64,000 bases of DNA from positions 203,202 through 267,201 of the forward strand of contig JACJZF010000004.1 in NCBI GenBank assembly GCA_020635725.1, read 5' to 3'. Shown one piece after another: positions 45,601 through 54,106 of this stretch. This stretch comes from Flavobacteriales bacterium. Lineage in GTDB: Bacteria > Bacteroidota > Bacteroidia > Flavobacteriales_F > PHOS-HE28. Positions within the stretch are counted from its first letter, which is position 1. Each line of letters opens with the position of its first letter. The notes under the pieces were generated by a model, which was not told where the DNA came from, did no database searches, and worked only from the letters and a program-made list of their open reading frames with translations. Both the position numbers and the translations under genes were made by a program.

Positions 45601-47178
45601 GAGAGCGACCGCACCGCGGCCGAAGGGGCGGAGGACCTCCAGCTCAGCGGCTCCAACTTCATCAGCATCCGGCCCGATCAGGATAGCCTCAGCTTCATGG
45701 CGCCCAAGGCGCGCTACGACCTCAAGAAGCACCTGATCACCGCCAACGACGTGCAGTACATCCAGGTGGCCGACGCGCTCATCACCCCCGACAGCATGCG
45801 CGTCCGCATCCGCAAGAACGCCGTGATGGACCCGCTCGAGCGCACCGTCATCACCGCCAACTTCGTCACCAAGTTCCACCGCATCTACGACGCCACCGCC
45901 AACATCAAAGCCAAGCGCAGCTACACCGCCACGGGCAAGATCGACTACGTGGATGAGAACAACCGCAAATTGCCCATCGAGCTCTTCAGCATCGGCGTGG
46001 ACACCGCCTTCCAGACCCGCGCTGTGGGCCGCATCAAGCAGGAGCAGGACTTCCAGCTCAGCCCCGCCTTCGACTTCTTCGGCGATGTGAACCTCACCGC
46101 CAGCATCAAGGAGCTCACCTTCAGCGGCAGCACGCGCATCCAGCACGGCTGCGAGGGCCTCGCCCGCAATTGGATGCGCTTCACCGGTCCCATCGACCCG
46201 CTGGAGGTCTTCATCCCCGTGAGCGATACGCTGCTCGATGACCAGGGCGCCCGCATCGGCGCCGGCATCCACATGACCGATGAGGATCCCTTCAGCACCT
46301 ACGGCACCTTCCTCAGCCGCACCAAGAGCAAGGATGATCGCGACATCATCACCGCCAGCGGTCTGCTCTTCTACGACAAAGGGCGCAAGGAATACGTGAT
46401 CTCCAACAAGGACAAGATCCGCCAGCGCGACCTGCCCGGCGCCCTCGTGAGCCTGGCCGTGGAGCCCTGCGTGGTCATGGGCGATGGCCCCATCGGCTTC
46501 GGCGTGGACCTGGGCCGCGTGAAGCTCGACATGGTGGGCGCCATGCGCAACGAGACCGCCGAGAAGAAGACCTTCGGCAACGGCGTGCTCATCGCCGACT
46601 TCCACTTTTTGGAGAACGCCCTGGAGCGCATGGCCGCCGAGATCCTGGCCTACCCGGATCAGCAGGCGCTCGACATCAGCAAGACCTATTACGAGAAGAT
46701 GATGCGGCAGGTGCTCGGCCTGGAGCGCTCCGACAAGCTCATCAGCGAGCTCAGCATCAAGGGCGAGATCAAGAAGCTGCCCGACGAGCTGGTGAAGCCC
46801 ATCGTGCTCGGCGACGTGAAGTTGCGTTGGGACGGTCCCGAGCAGAGCTGGGTGAGCGACGGCCCCATCGGTATCGCCACCATCCTGAAGAAGCCCGTGT
46901 ACCGCAACGTCAAGGGCAAGGTGCACATCGAGCGCAAGCGCAGCGGCGACATCATGACCCTCTTCCTCCAGCTCGACGACCAGACCTACTACTTCTTCCA
47001 GTACACCCGCAACTTCCTCTACGCCTACAGCAGCGACCAGCAGTTCAATACCATGCTCGGCGAGGTGAAGGACGACAAGCGCAAGCTCACCGGCGGCGGC
47101 AAGGACATGCCCGATTACCAGTACATCCTCACCAACAAGAAGAAGGTGGATGACTTCCGGGACAGGTTCGGGCTGTGA
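42637..47178 (+). CDS. Very large exported protein of unknown function, conserved next to prmA
   Basis: 1513 residues with a signal-peptide-like segment at about 33-55 (WRLAAAFALLFFVRPAFAQQ). The N-terminal 200 residues are helical; the rest is beta-rich and repetitive, with many segments describing layered strands (for example YRSDPFQIDSLDNFSNEGLT, DVQYIQVADALITPDSMRVR and YTATGKIDYVDENNRKLPIE). The style resembles OstA/LptD-like repeats, but I cannot confirm membership. There is no T9SS sorting domain. It is probably periplasmic or outer-membrane. ATGA overlap with prmA suggests a fixed partnership of expression, though no shared biochemistry is apparent. A start at internal methionine 16 would give a shorter signal region. 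Confidence 0.72.
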   Translation: MKTSTAPASTRATSQMPQATGSPSASERFKRVAGGWRLAAAFALLFFVRPAFAQQKPFSSDQALFLQEMTEFMVAADKKEGRPFMEQVFAPTWNGSYYNERQRVRVAEVANFMLKKRFEAFPGFRDYLECVAAFPTTGRGAAEFDAWLQGMEKLVQGSRKQSVQSFITTCAGLFREGYLVKSASTTWRARSKAFAFEFDSVPKITFAKTDLVCTAKGDSAVILNTSGTFLPTTEIWRGTGGKVTWERAGLRPTATFAEWDHPYEVRMKSAAFEVDSVQFNDPYFERTLFGKLSDKLLANVEAENATYPRFESYDRRMHIRDIVEGIDFEGGFSMQGAKLQGYGTKEEPAFLTFYRDKRPFIVTKGTRYSIEPERITSDEVAVTVRLDKDSITHQSTSLRFLRDKKLLSLIKKDEGLGKAPFYNSYHRLDMYFEVITWKQGDPLVQLGNLTGTTQNKASFESYDYFREKRYMGMLGIDNVHPLVRLNDFSKQNSGMFYAQEFAVFSRMAKESVVPLLIDMANKGYLTYDPETEFVQVAPRLRQHILNSAGKQDYDALQFNSSVDDDVNATLNLLNNDLMMRGVATILMSDSQDVRIYPAERTITIKKNRDFTFAGSIKAGRLQYYGKEYYFHYDPFIIDLVNVDSVSFMATAFEADEQGRKGLVRVKNVLEQVSGTLEIDAPSNKSGRQQERYPEYPKFNSARESYVYYDKKSIQRGAYGRDRFYYRSDPFQIDSLDNFSNEGLTFSGTLVSAGIFPDIKEPLRLQTDYALGFVRPTGDAGMPLYGRKAQFANTITLNNRGLQGDGDLKYLTTSLSSKQLVFTPDSTLGRADTLENIASTAPSKVPHITASDVFVRLEPGKDVLRTEELRKPLVMYDDQALLHGSTDLTPTGMTGAGLIDFRNATLKSKLFQFATLQLHADTSDFRLTEGDTASIAFKTDNVNATVKLDERVGEFVSNGSETKVEFPVNQYICYMDRFKWYMDQGDLELESDRTAAEGAEDLQLSGSNFISIRPDQDSLSFMAPKARYDLKKHLITANDVQYIQVADALITPDSMRVRIRKNAVMDPLERTVITANFVTKFHRIYDATANIKAKRSYTATGKIDYVDENNRKLPIELFSIGVDTAFQTRAVGRIKQEQDFQLSPAFDFFGDVNLTASIKELTFSGSTRIQHGCEGLARNWMRFTGPIDPLEVFIPVSDTLLDDQGARIGAGIHMTDEDPFSTYGTFLSRTKSKDDRDIITASGLLFYDKGRKEYVISNKDKIRQRDLPGALVSLAVEPCVVMGDGPIGFGVDLGRVKLDMVGAMRNETAEKKTFGNGVLIADFHFLENALERMAAEILAYPDQQALDISKTYYEKMMRQVLGLERSDKLISELSIKGEIKKLPDELVKPIVLGDVKLRWDGPEQSWVSDGPIGIATILKKPVYRNVKGKVHIERKRSGDIMTLFLQLDDQTYYFFQYTRNFLYAYSSDQQFNTMLGEVKDDKRKLTGGGKDMPDYQYILTNKKKVDDFRDRFGL

Positions 47179-47596
47179 GGGAGGTGAGTCGCTGCTACCA
47201 TTTATCGGGTGTTGCCCGTTGCTGTTTGGTGCAGTCGTTGCGAGCACACGTCATCTGCTATCGTTTTGCACAGGAGCCCATCTCCCCGTTGTTGAGAGAT
47301 GCGGCGCCTTGCTGAACGGTTAGTATAGAAAAACTCTCTGCAATTCCAAATTCTAAGGGGTGGGAAAAACACCCCCGTTATGGATTCTGCTTGACGGCCT
47401 TCTGGGGCATGCCACTCAACTGGAAGTCGTTGTCATGGCTCGACTTATTGGACATCGACCAGGGCAGCGGTAGCGACTTCATGTGAATCTTCCAAATCAG
47501 TGAGGCGGGTATTAATACCCCCCTTCGGGGCTTGGATATGATGTTGCCCCACCACTTCATTCGTCTTGCTCTCCGATAACCTAACCTACCTGTGTC
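47179..47596. other. 418-bp intergenic region, AT-richer than surroundings, with palindromes
   Basis: No gene is supported here. It holds a hairpin at 47357-47375 (GGGGTG, loop GGAAAAA, CACCCC), a perfect 14-base palindrome GGGTATTAATACCC at 47507-47520, and a small CCCC-TTC-GGGG hairpin at 47520-47530. The base composition is visibly less GC-rich than flanking coding DNA. TACCTGTG stands 2 bases before the ATG at 47597, a weak -7-like box. Confidence 0.6.
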
Positions 47597-50500
47597 ATGA
47601 AGAACAATGGATTCGGATTCCTCCGTTTAGGGGGACGTTTACTCCTGATGACCGTTCTGGGGTGCATCGCATTCACGCTCCCACGTGCCAGTGCGCAGAC
47701 CGCATGGATAGTGGGCAACGAATGGGCCCGTATGGACCCGCCATCTGGCGGTGTCACATTCAATGCGCTCCCTGCGCATCCGAACGTGCCTGATACCTAT
47801 CAGGGTGATCTGGTCACGCGCTCCTCGTACATTCAGCTTGATCCGGAAGGGTTCCCGTTGTTCTTCATCGTCGACGGGAACGTTTATGATGGCGAGGGCT
47901 ACCTCATTGCACCGGCTCTAGACGATGCACAGCAGACTGTTGGTGATTGCGCCTATCGTACTGATGGATTGATATATCCGAGCAGGGGCGAGCTTGCTGT
48001 CGCTCCGGTACCTGGCAAGTGCGGGGTGTGGTATGTTTTCCATCAGCGATTGCTGCCTAACGTGGAGTATCCATATTATCAACTCCAGATGTCCGTCATT
48101 GACATGACGGTTGACAATCCTTATTTCATCGGGAGTGGGCGAAAGGGCCGTGTTTGTGATCTTGAGGCCATGCTGGATTTGGGGATTAACTCCACGAGTA
48201 ACTGCACAGATCCCTTCAATATCTCGGGTGGAGGGCCGGGACAAATACCCGATAATGGATTGTTCGAGCCAGGCGCAGATAATGGAGTGGTTCACTTTGA
48301 CGTGGTGCACAATTTCGAGGAGAATCGTGACTTGCTTTTGGCCTTCACGGGCTATACACTCACAGTCTACGATTTACTGAACAACGGAGTCTATAAGCGC
48401 CTTTCTATTGTTCTTCAGGAGTCTTGGAACCATCGAAGTCGGGCAAAGGGCGAGATAGCGGTTGCAAATCATGGATCGACTGTGCGGATAGCGCTCCCAG
48501 TGACCCGAGGAAGTTTCATCAACCCAACAGAGTATCATGAAAGTTGGATGATACATCTGACTCTGGACCTCGCCACTCAAGTGCCTGAAATAATCGGGGA
48601 CTTGGAGGAGTTCTTCATTGATCGAGTGCCGATTTCGCCTTGGCAATTGAACGAGCTGGGCGATGACATTTATTTTCCCGGAACAGGAGGTATTGAGTTC
48701 TCACCCAATGGTCGGTATTCCTATTGGTTGAACTCCTATCGGACTGACAACGGCCCGAATGGTTCCACACAGTACTTGGGCTACTTTGACTGGGATAATG
48801 GAACAATCCACTTCATTGACGTTGAGGGCGTTCTGCCATTCGTCGATTCACAAATGGAGTTGGCATCGGCACCCGACGGAAGCGGGTTGGCACTTTATGT
48901 CTGCGGCACCTCAGCAACAGCGGGGTTCTGGCTTGGCGCCTTGCTGGGGCCTGATAATCCTACCTCGGCCATTTGGCTGCCTGATGCTATAGAGTTGCAA
49001 GGAGTATCGCTGCTTGAGGATGGCTCGATTGGACAGCTATTTCCTGATCTGGACCGATATCACCTCCTCCCTAAACAAGATCTCAATGACCAATCCCAAG
49101 CCATGCTCGCTGGTGAGAGCTGCTGCGGCGCGGCCCACGCCATGCTCTCGTTCCGGGATCATTTGGTGCCAGCGGGCGTGGCGTCATGGACCACCACATC
49201 AAACCCCTTTCAGGATCGCACCATCATCCGGATAACCGGCGAACTGCGTTTCCAAGCCGGGGCGGAGATCAGCGCGCATGAGCTGGAGTTCCGCAAGGAT
49301 GCGGGAACGTCTATCGTCATCGAGGAGGGCGCGCTTTTCGCCTGCTACGGCTGCACCTTCACCAACGCCTGCCCCGATGCCCTGTGGAAAGGCTTCAGAG
49401 TGGAGGGCGACCGCTACGACTTCACCCAAGACGATGGGCACCAAGGCCAGCTTCGCCTCTTCGATAGCTCCGTCGACCATGCCGAAGTGGGTGTATGGTG
49501 CGGTCGAGAAGTGGCCCCTGGCGTGGCCCACCCCAGCTATGGAGGCGGAGCCGTGCGGGCATACAACTGCCAGTTCACCGATTGCGTAGTGGGCGCCCGC
49601 GTGGAGGGCTACCACCGCTACGATGGAAACGGGGCCGAATTGCCCAACCTGAACTATTTCGGCGATTGCCGCTTCGAGACCACCGTTGCTTGGATCACGG
49701 ATGAGGTGCCCGATGCGCACCTATACCTTCGGGATGTGAATGGTGTGGACATTGACGGTTGCACGTTCGTGAACTCGGCCCCGGAGCTCTTCTCAATCGA
49801 GTACTTGGGAAGGGGCATCTTCGCGCATGATGCAGGGTTCCGTTGCATGGGTTATGGCCTATATGACCAGCACAGGTTCCACGACCTGACTGCCGGCATT
49901 GTGGCCAGTGTGCCGGACCCGGCCAGCCATTACGTCGTGGATGGCATGGGCTTTAAGGGCAACGGACAAGGCGTTGTGGACCTAGGCAGCACCGATGCCC
50001 GCATCACCAACAATGAGTTCATCCTGCGTGGCGCCGATGCCACCAGCGATGTGGCCAGCGTGGGCGTGCAGCTCTTCCAGAGTGAGCGCTACACCGTGGA
50101 GCGCAACACCTTCACCGACCAAGGCACCAATGTGGTGAGTGTGGGCATCTGGTTCGTAGGACCGTCGTACGAGGACAACCAGATCTACGACAACGAGTTC
50201 AACGACCTTAGCATCGGATCCTTCGTGGAGGGCCAGCACCGCGCACTAGGCGATGTGCCGCAGATCATGCCCGGCTTGCAGCTGCTCTGCGGCGACCACA
50301 GCGGCAACAACGCCGACCAGTTCGTGCTGCAAGAGAGCTACCTGCGCTACATGCAAGGCTCCGATTTCGATGGGAGCGTGACCGCCAACAACCGCTACCA
50401 GAGCGCGGTCGATTGCTCCGACTCCGGCACCGGCCCTAGCTATCACGTGGGTTTCTGGGCCTGGAGTGACTACGGCCTCAACGTGCGCTACAACTACTAC

Positions 50501-51778
50501 GAGAACGCTAGCAACCCCGAGATGCGGCCCGATTGCATCGAGGACCTTAACGGCGATCCCCTCTCCTTCATCGGTGATTGGTTCTATGATCTACAGGCAT
50601 ATCAGGACCCGATTGCATTTGATAAGGACATCAATTGCCCCAACGGCGTGCTCGACCAGATCGAGGGCCCAGGCATCGGCGGGGTGGTGGAACTCACCGA
50701 CGAGGTGCGCCAGCGCCAGGCCGAGCTGCTCAATGCCGTGGGCCAGTACACCGAGACCATCGATCGCAAGGAGACCGGCAACGTGGTGGCCATGATCGAC
50801 CATCAGCCCTGGCACCCCAGCTACCTGGTGCGCGACACCCTCTTCGCTCACTACCCGCTCAGCGATTCGGTTATACGTGTGGCGATCAAGCGGGTGCAAC
50901 CCTTAGACACCTGGCACCTCACGCAAGTGCTGTTACAGAATAGCCCACTAAGTGTGCAAGTCTGGGACGATCTCGCGCAATACGAGCCGCTGCCCCCGTA
51001 TTTCCTTGACCTTCTCAAGTACTATGATTCCGGAGGCGGGCTCAAGTCGGCCATGGAAGCGGAGATCGCGCTGCGCCAGCAGCAGAAGACCCGCGTCCAG
51101 CACCTGCTGCTGCAGGCTTGGGGTGTCGATAGCACCCAGGCGGGCAGACGCGATTCAATTCTAACGGTTCTCATGGCCGATAGTTTGGGCGACGGATTGC
51201 GCGGGTGCTACCTGAACCTGCTGTATGGCGGCCAGTACGGCGATGCTCAAGTTTTAGAGAGTGAGTTGGATCAGCGCCTTCAGTCAAAGTACCTCTCGGT
51301 ATGGGGCAAGATCTTCCAAGACGTTGACGGAGATTGGAGCCAGGCCAGCCCAACAGACATCTCCTATCTGTACAACATGGCGTACGCCCATGAGTCCAGC
51401 ACGGGTGCGCTCTCCTGGGCCGCGCTGCTGCACCTGCACGAGCTGGATAGCGTACCCTATCCCGTGGTTCCGGCCAGCGTGAAGAGCCTATGGATGCGGC
51501 GTATGGCGACCGATGCGCAGGGTGCATTGGAGCCGTTCATCGGGGTTCTGCCCAATCCGGCGAGCGACCGCGTGGCCTTCACCTATCCGCAAGGGACCGA
51601 GAACGGAACGCTGGAAATCCACGATGGCCATGGGCGCTTGGTGCGCAGCATCGCGCTCAACGGCCGCAAGGGAATGGTGGAAGGCACGGTGCAGGGCCTG
51701 CCCGCAGGGATCTACTCGGTGCGTTTGCTTCTTGATGGCTTCAACCTCGGCAGCTCGAAGTTCACGGTGATGCGATGA
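47597..51778 (+). CDS. T9SS cargo protein with beta-helix region and type A sorting domain
   Basis: A 1393-residue exported protein. Signal peptide about 1-34 (PRASAQ). Residues 35-510 look like a propeller-like region with DGEGYLIAPALDD and SPNGRYSYWLNSY. From about 540 to 960 is a right-handed beta-helix with RFQAGAEISAHELEFRKDAG and TDARITNNEFILRGAD-type rungs, then a helical stretch. The last 80 residues are a T9SS type A sorting domain (GVLPNPASDRVAF, AGIYSVRLLLDG). The first 1.5 kb are AT-richer than the 3' part. It overlaps the next gene by 4 bases (ATGA). Confidence 0.86.
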   Translation: MKNNGFGFLRLGGRLLLMTVLGCIAFTLPRASAQTAWIVGNEWARMDPPSGGVTFNALPAHPNVPDTYQGDLVTRSSYIQLDPEGFPLFFIVDGNVYDGEGYLIAPALDDAQQTVGDCAYRTDGLIYPSRGELAVAPVPGKCGVWYVFHQRLLPNVEYPYYQLQMSVIDMTVDNPYFIGSGRKGRVCDLEAMLDLGINSTSNCTDPFNISGGGPGQIPDNGLFEPGADNGVVHFDVVHNFEENRDLLLAFTGYTLTVYDLLNNGVYKRLSIVLQESWNHRSRAKGEIAVANHGSTVRIALPVTRGSFINPTEYHESWMIHLTLDLATQVPEIIGDLEEFFIDRVPISPWQLNELGDDIYFPGTGGIEFSPNGRYSYWLNSYRTDNGPNGSTQYLGYFDWDNGTIHFIDVEGVLPFVDSQMELASAPDGSGLALYVCGTSATAGFWLGALLGPDNPTSAIWLPDAIELQGVSLLEDGSIGQLFPDLDRYHLLPKQDLNDQSQAMLAGESCCGAAHAMLSFRDHLVPAGVASWTTTSNPFQDRTIIRITGELRFQAGAEISAHELEFRKDAGTSIVIEEGALFACYGCTFTNACPDALWKGFRVEGDRYDFTQDDGHQGQLRLFDSSVDHAEVGVWCGREVAPGVAHPSYGGGAVRAYNCQFTDCVVGARVEGYHRYDGNGAELPNLNYFGDCRFETTVAWITDEVPDAHLYLRDVNGVDIDGCTFVNSAPELFSIEYLGRGIFAHDAGFRCMGYGLYDQHRFHDLTAGIVASVPDPASHYVVDGMGFKGNGQGVVDLGSTDARITNNEFILRGADATSDVASVGVQLFQSERYTVERNTFTDQGTNVVSVGIWFVGPSYEDNQIYDNEFNDLSIGSFVEGQHRALGDVPQIMPGLQLLCGDHSGNNADQFVLQESYLRYMQGSDFDGSVTANNRYQSAVDCSDSGTGPSYHVGFWAWSDYGLNVRYNYYENASNPEMRPDCIEDLNGDPLSFIGDWFYDLQAYQDPIAFDKDINCPNGVLDQIEGPGIGGVVELTDEVRQRQAELLNAVGQYTETIDRKETGNVVAMIDHQPWHPSYLVRDTLFAHYPLSDSVIRVAIKRVQPLDTWHLTQVLLQNSPLSVQVWDDLAQYEPLPPYFLDLLKYYDSGGGLKSAMEAEIALRQQQKTRVQHLLLQAWGVDSTQAGRRDSILTVLMADSLGDGLRGCYLNLLYGGQYGDAQVLESELDQRLQSKYLSVWGKIFQDVDGDWSQASPTDISYLYNMAYAHESSTGALSWAALLHLHELDSVPYPVVPASVKSLWMRRMATDAQGALEPFIGVLPNPASDRVAFTYPQGTENGTLEIHDGHGRLVRSIALNGRKGMVEGTVQGLPAGIYSVRLLLDGFNLGSSKFTVMR

Positions 51779-53274
51779 GTGGAAGACAGCACGCTTTGAT
51801 GGTCGCCTTGGTCGCGGGCCTTTGGGCCCGCGGCCAGGGCGGCTTCATCGTGCATTTGGACGATTTGCAGGCAGGACGATCTGGAGTTGGCGCCTCCATT
51901 CGAGAATGCGACTCAGGGTATCTGCTCTTCGTGCGTCAGTTGTCCCAAGAGTTTCCAACTCAAACCCATGTCTATGTCAGGAAGCTCGATTCGTCAGGAT
52001 TATTCGAGTATGAATTCGAGCATCGGGTGGGTGAGGATCGGGACTTCGACCTAGGGTATATCGACCCTGTAGCGGATAGTCCGGATGGCACCACTGCTGT
52101 TGTCGTTGCCGAGGGTTATGGATACGCGAGTGAGAAGCACCTGTACAGATTCGATTTGGATGGCGATACGCTGTCAAGGACTTTCCTCACGACATACCCG
52201 GTGGAGGACTCTGTTTATCATGTCATACGGCAAACTCGCTCTACTTCAGAGGGTGGCTTTGTGCTAGTCGGTGCCTATGACCCCAATGATCAGTTGGCTC
52301 GGGCCTTGTTGGTGCGAGTAAGCCCGGAGGGAGATACGCTTTGGACGAATCGCTATGGAGCCGTTACGGAAGGTCCTGTTGGTCTCGGCGTGGCGGAATA
52401 CCTCGATGGGGGCTTCCTGCTCACGGGCCATAGCACGCCGCTGGGCAACCTGAACCGCAGCTTCCTGATCCGCACGGATGCCGATGGCAACCAGATTTGG
52501 CGACGCGATTACGGGAACCGGGCGGCTGCGGTGAACGGCGCGGTGCGCATCGCGGACGATGGCGGGATCGTGACCTGGAGCGGGTACCGCGATCCGGCCT
52601 GGCCGACCGATTGGCAGCAGATGATGCTGCGCCGATGGGATGCGAACGGGGCGGTGAGCTGGGAGAAGCGCAGCCACTACAACTACTTCACGGCAACCTT
52701 GGACTTCGAACTCCTGCCCGATGGAGGGATGATAGGAGCGGGCACGGCGCTGCTCGACGCGGTGCTCGCGAGGTACAGCAGCACCGGCGACAGCCTGTGG
52801 TCGCGGGCGTACGCCCCCACGCACGGCGGCTCCTATCTGTACGATGTGGAGCCCACCAGCGATGGCGGCTTCGTGGCCACGGGCACGGCCTACCGGTACG
52901 CGCCGGTGGATACCGCCCTGCAGACCAACCAGATCATCTGGGTGGTGAAGACCGATAGCCTGGGCTGCGTGGTGCCGGGCTGCGACCAGGTGGGCGTGCG
53001 CGAGTACGCGCTGGACCTGAACGAGCACCTGCGCGTGTGGCCCAACCCGGTAAGTGATCGGCTCTGGCTCGGCTTCGAGCCGCCGGCGGAACTGGCGCCG
53101 CAGGGCCGCTTGCATGTGCTGGTGCTCGATGCCACGGGCCGCCAAGTGCAATCCACCGCCTTCACGGGGCCCACGCTTCAACTGGCAACCGGCAAATGGC
53201 CCCCCGGCCTCTACCACCTGCACCTGAGCGATGGGCAGCGCTGGCTGGCGGGCCGAACCGTGGTGAAGGAGTAG
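51775..53274 (+). CDS. T9SS cargo protein with DGGF-type propeller repeats
   Basis: A 499-residue exported protein. A short signal peptide is followed by repeats built around DGGFLLTGHST, DGGIVTWSGYRD, DGGMIGAGTALL and DGGFVATGTAYR, typical of beta-propeller surface proteins in Bacteroidota. The last 75 residues are a type A sorting domain: RVWPNPVSDRLWLGFEP, VLDATGRQVQST and WPPGLYHLHLSDG, ending in TVVKE. It is translationally coupled to the larger cargo gene upstream, so the pair may work together on the cell surface; their target is unknown. The 5' 550 bases are AT-richer than the rest. Confidence 0.85.
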   Translation: MSGRQHALMVALVAGLWARGQGGFIVHLDDLQAGRSGVGASIRECDSGYLLFVRQLSQEFPTQTHVYVRKLDSSGLFEYEFEHRVGEDRDFDLGYIDPVADSPDGTTAVVVAEGYGYASEKHLYRFDLDGDTLSRTFLTTYPVEDSVYHVIRQTRSTSEGGFVLVGAYDPNDQLARALLVRVSPEGDTLWTNRYGAVTEGPVGLGVAEYLDGGFLLTGHSTPLGNLNRSFLIRTDADGNQIWRRDYGNRAAAVNGAVRIADDGGIVTWSGYRDPAWPTDWQQMMLRRWDANGAVSWEKRSHYNYFTATLDFELLPDGGMIGAGTALLDAVLARYSSTGDSLWSRAYAPTHGGSYLYDVEPTSDGGFVATGTAYRYAPVDTALQTNQIIWVVKTDSLGCVVPGCDQVGVREYALDLNEHLRVWPNPVSDRLWLGFEPPAELAPQGRLHVLVLDATGRQVQSTAFTGPTLQLATGKWPPGLYHLHLSDGQRWLAGRTVVKE

Positions 53275-53368
53275 GACTGGCTCCTTCGCTTCGTCTCCTC
53301 TTCTCCCAATCGGCGTGTCGCGACCACAGGCCGCAATCGGGCAATCTGCCCCCCTTATCCCCCGCGGT

Positions 53369-53376
53369 TATCTTCG
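53369..53376 (+). promoter_or_regulatory. -7-like box TATCTTCG upstream of plsY
   Basis: Fits TAnnTTYG, 35 bases before the ATG at 53412, leaving a leader of about 28 bases that contains a perfect hairpin. Confidence 0.42.
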
Positions 53377-53385
53377 CCCGCATTG

Positions 53386-53402
53386 CCTTGGCGCTGCCAA
53401 GG
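53386..53402 (+). promoter_or_regulatory. Leader hairpin CCTTGGC-GCT-GCCAAGG
   Basis: A perfect 7-bp stem with a 3-base loop between the putative plsY promoter and start codon, ending 9 bases before the ATG. It would form at the very 5' end of the transcript. It may stabilise the mRNA or affect initiation; no known riboswitch or attenuator class fits. Confidence 0.45.
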
Positions 53403-53411
53403 CCATGAACC

Positions 53412-54062
53412 ATGGACTTCCCTTGGGTGTACGGCATCGCTGCCATGATCATCGCGTATGCGTGCGGCAGCATCCCGACCAGCGTATGGTGGGGCAAGGC
53501 CTTCTACGGCATGGATGTGCGTGACCACGGCAGCCGCAACGCCGGTGCCACCAACACCTTCCGCGTGCTGGGCCCCAAGGCGGGCATTCCCGTGCTGGCC
53601 ATCGACATCCTCAAGGGCTTCGCGCCGGTGCGCATCTTGCCCAACTTGAGCGGCCTGCAGCCGGACACCGCCCCGTGGATGTGGCTGCGCGTGGCTCTGG
53701 TGCTCGCCGCCGTGCTCGGCCATCTCTACCCGGTGTTCGCCGGTTTCCGCGGCGGCAAGGGCGTGGCCACCTCCCTGGGCGGCGTGCTCGCCGTGCATCC
53801 GGGAGCGGCGGCCATCTGCGTGGCGGTCTTCGCCCTGGTGTTCTGGCTCTCGCGCTACGTCTCGCTCAGCAGCCTGCTGGCGGCCGTGGCCTTCCCCCTG
53901 GCCGTGGGCCTCATCTACCGCGAGGCCAGCCCCGTGAAGGTGGGCTTCGCCATCGTGCTGTGCCTGATGGTGGTGTACACGCACCGCGAGAACATCGGGC
54001 GCTTGATCCGAGGCGAGGAGAACCGCCTCAACCTGGCCGGCAGGAGCGGCACGAAGCCGTGA
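53412..54062 (+). CDS. plsY: Glycerol-3-phosphate acyltransferase PlsY
   Basis: Transfers an acyl group from acyl phosphate to glycerol 3-phosphate, the first step of phospholipid synthesis, in the inner membrane. The 216-residue protein shows the three cytoplasmic PlsY motifs: GSRNAGATNTFRVLG (about 41-55), GHLYPVFAGFRGGKGVAT (about 101-118) and THRENIGRLIRGEENR (about 190-205), and five or so helices. Length is usual. Confidence 0.95.
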   Translation: MDFPWVYGIAAMIIAYACGSIPTSVWWGKAFYGMDVRDHGSRNAGATNTFRVLGPKAGIPVLAIDILKGFAPVRILPNLSGLQPDTAPWMWLRVALVLAAVLGHLYPVFAGFRGGKGVATSLGGVLAVHPGAAAICVAVFALVFWLSRYVSLSSLLAAVAFPLAVGLIYREASPVKVGFAIVLCLMVVYTHRENIGRLIRGEENRLNLAGRSGTKP

Positions 54063-54106
54063 AACCCAGCGCTCTGCGATGGGGTATAAGCGCCCACTCT
54101 CGGACG

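Noticed and set aside
42373..47247. Two long minus-strand frames antisense to the 1513-residue gene
   Set aside because: They are Val/Leu/Ala/His-rich shadows without a signal peptide or domain, and the plus-strand gene is coupled to prmA.
47381..47560. Short minus-strand open frame in the intergenic region
   Set aside because: Sixty codons without start-site signals or recognisable domain; it overlaps palindromes and is more likely non-coding.
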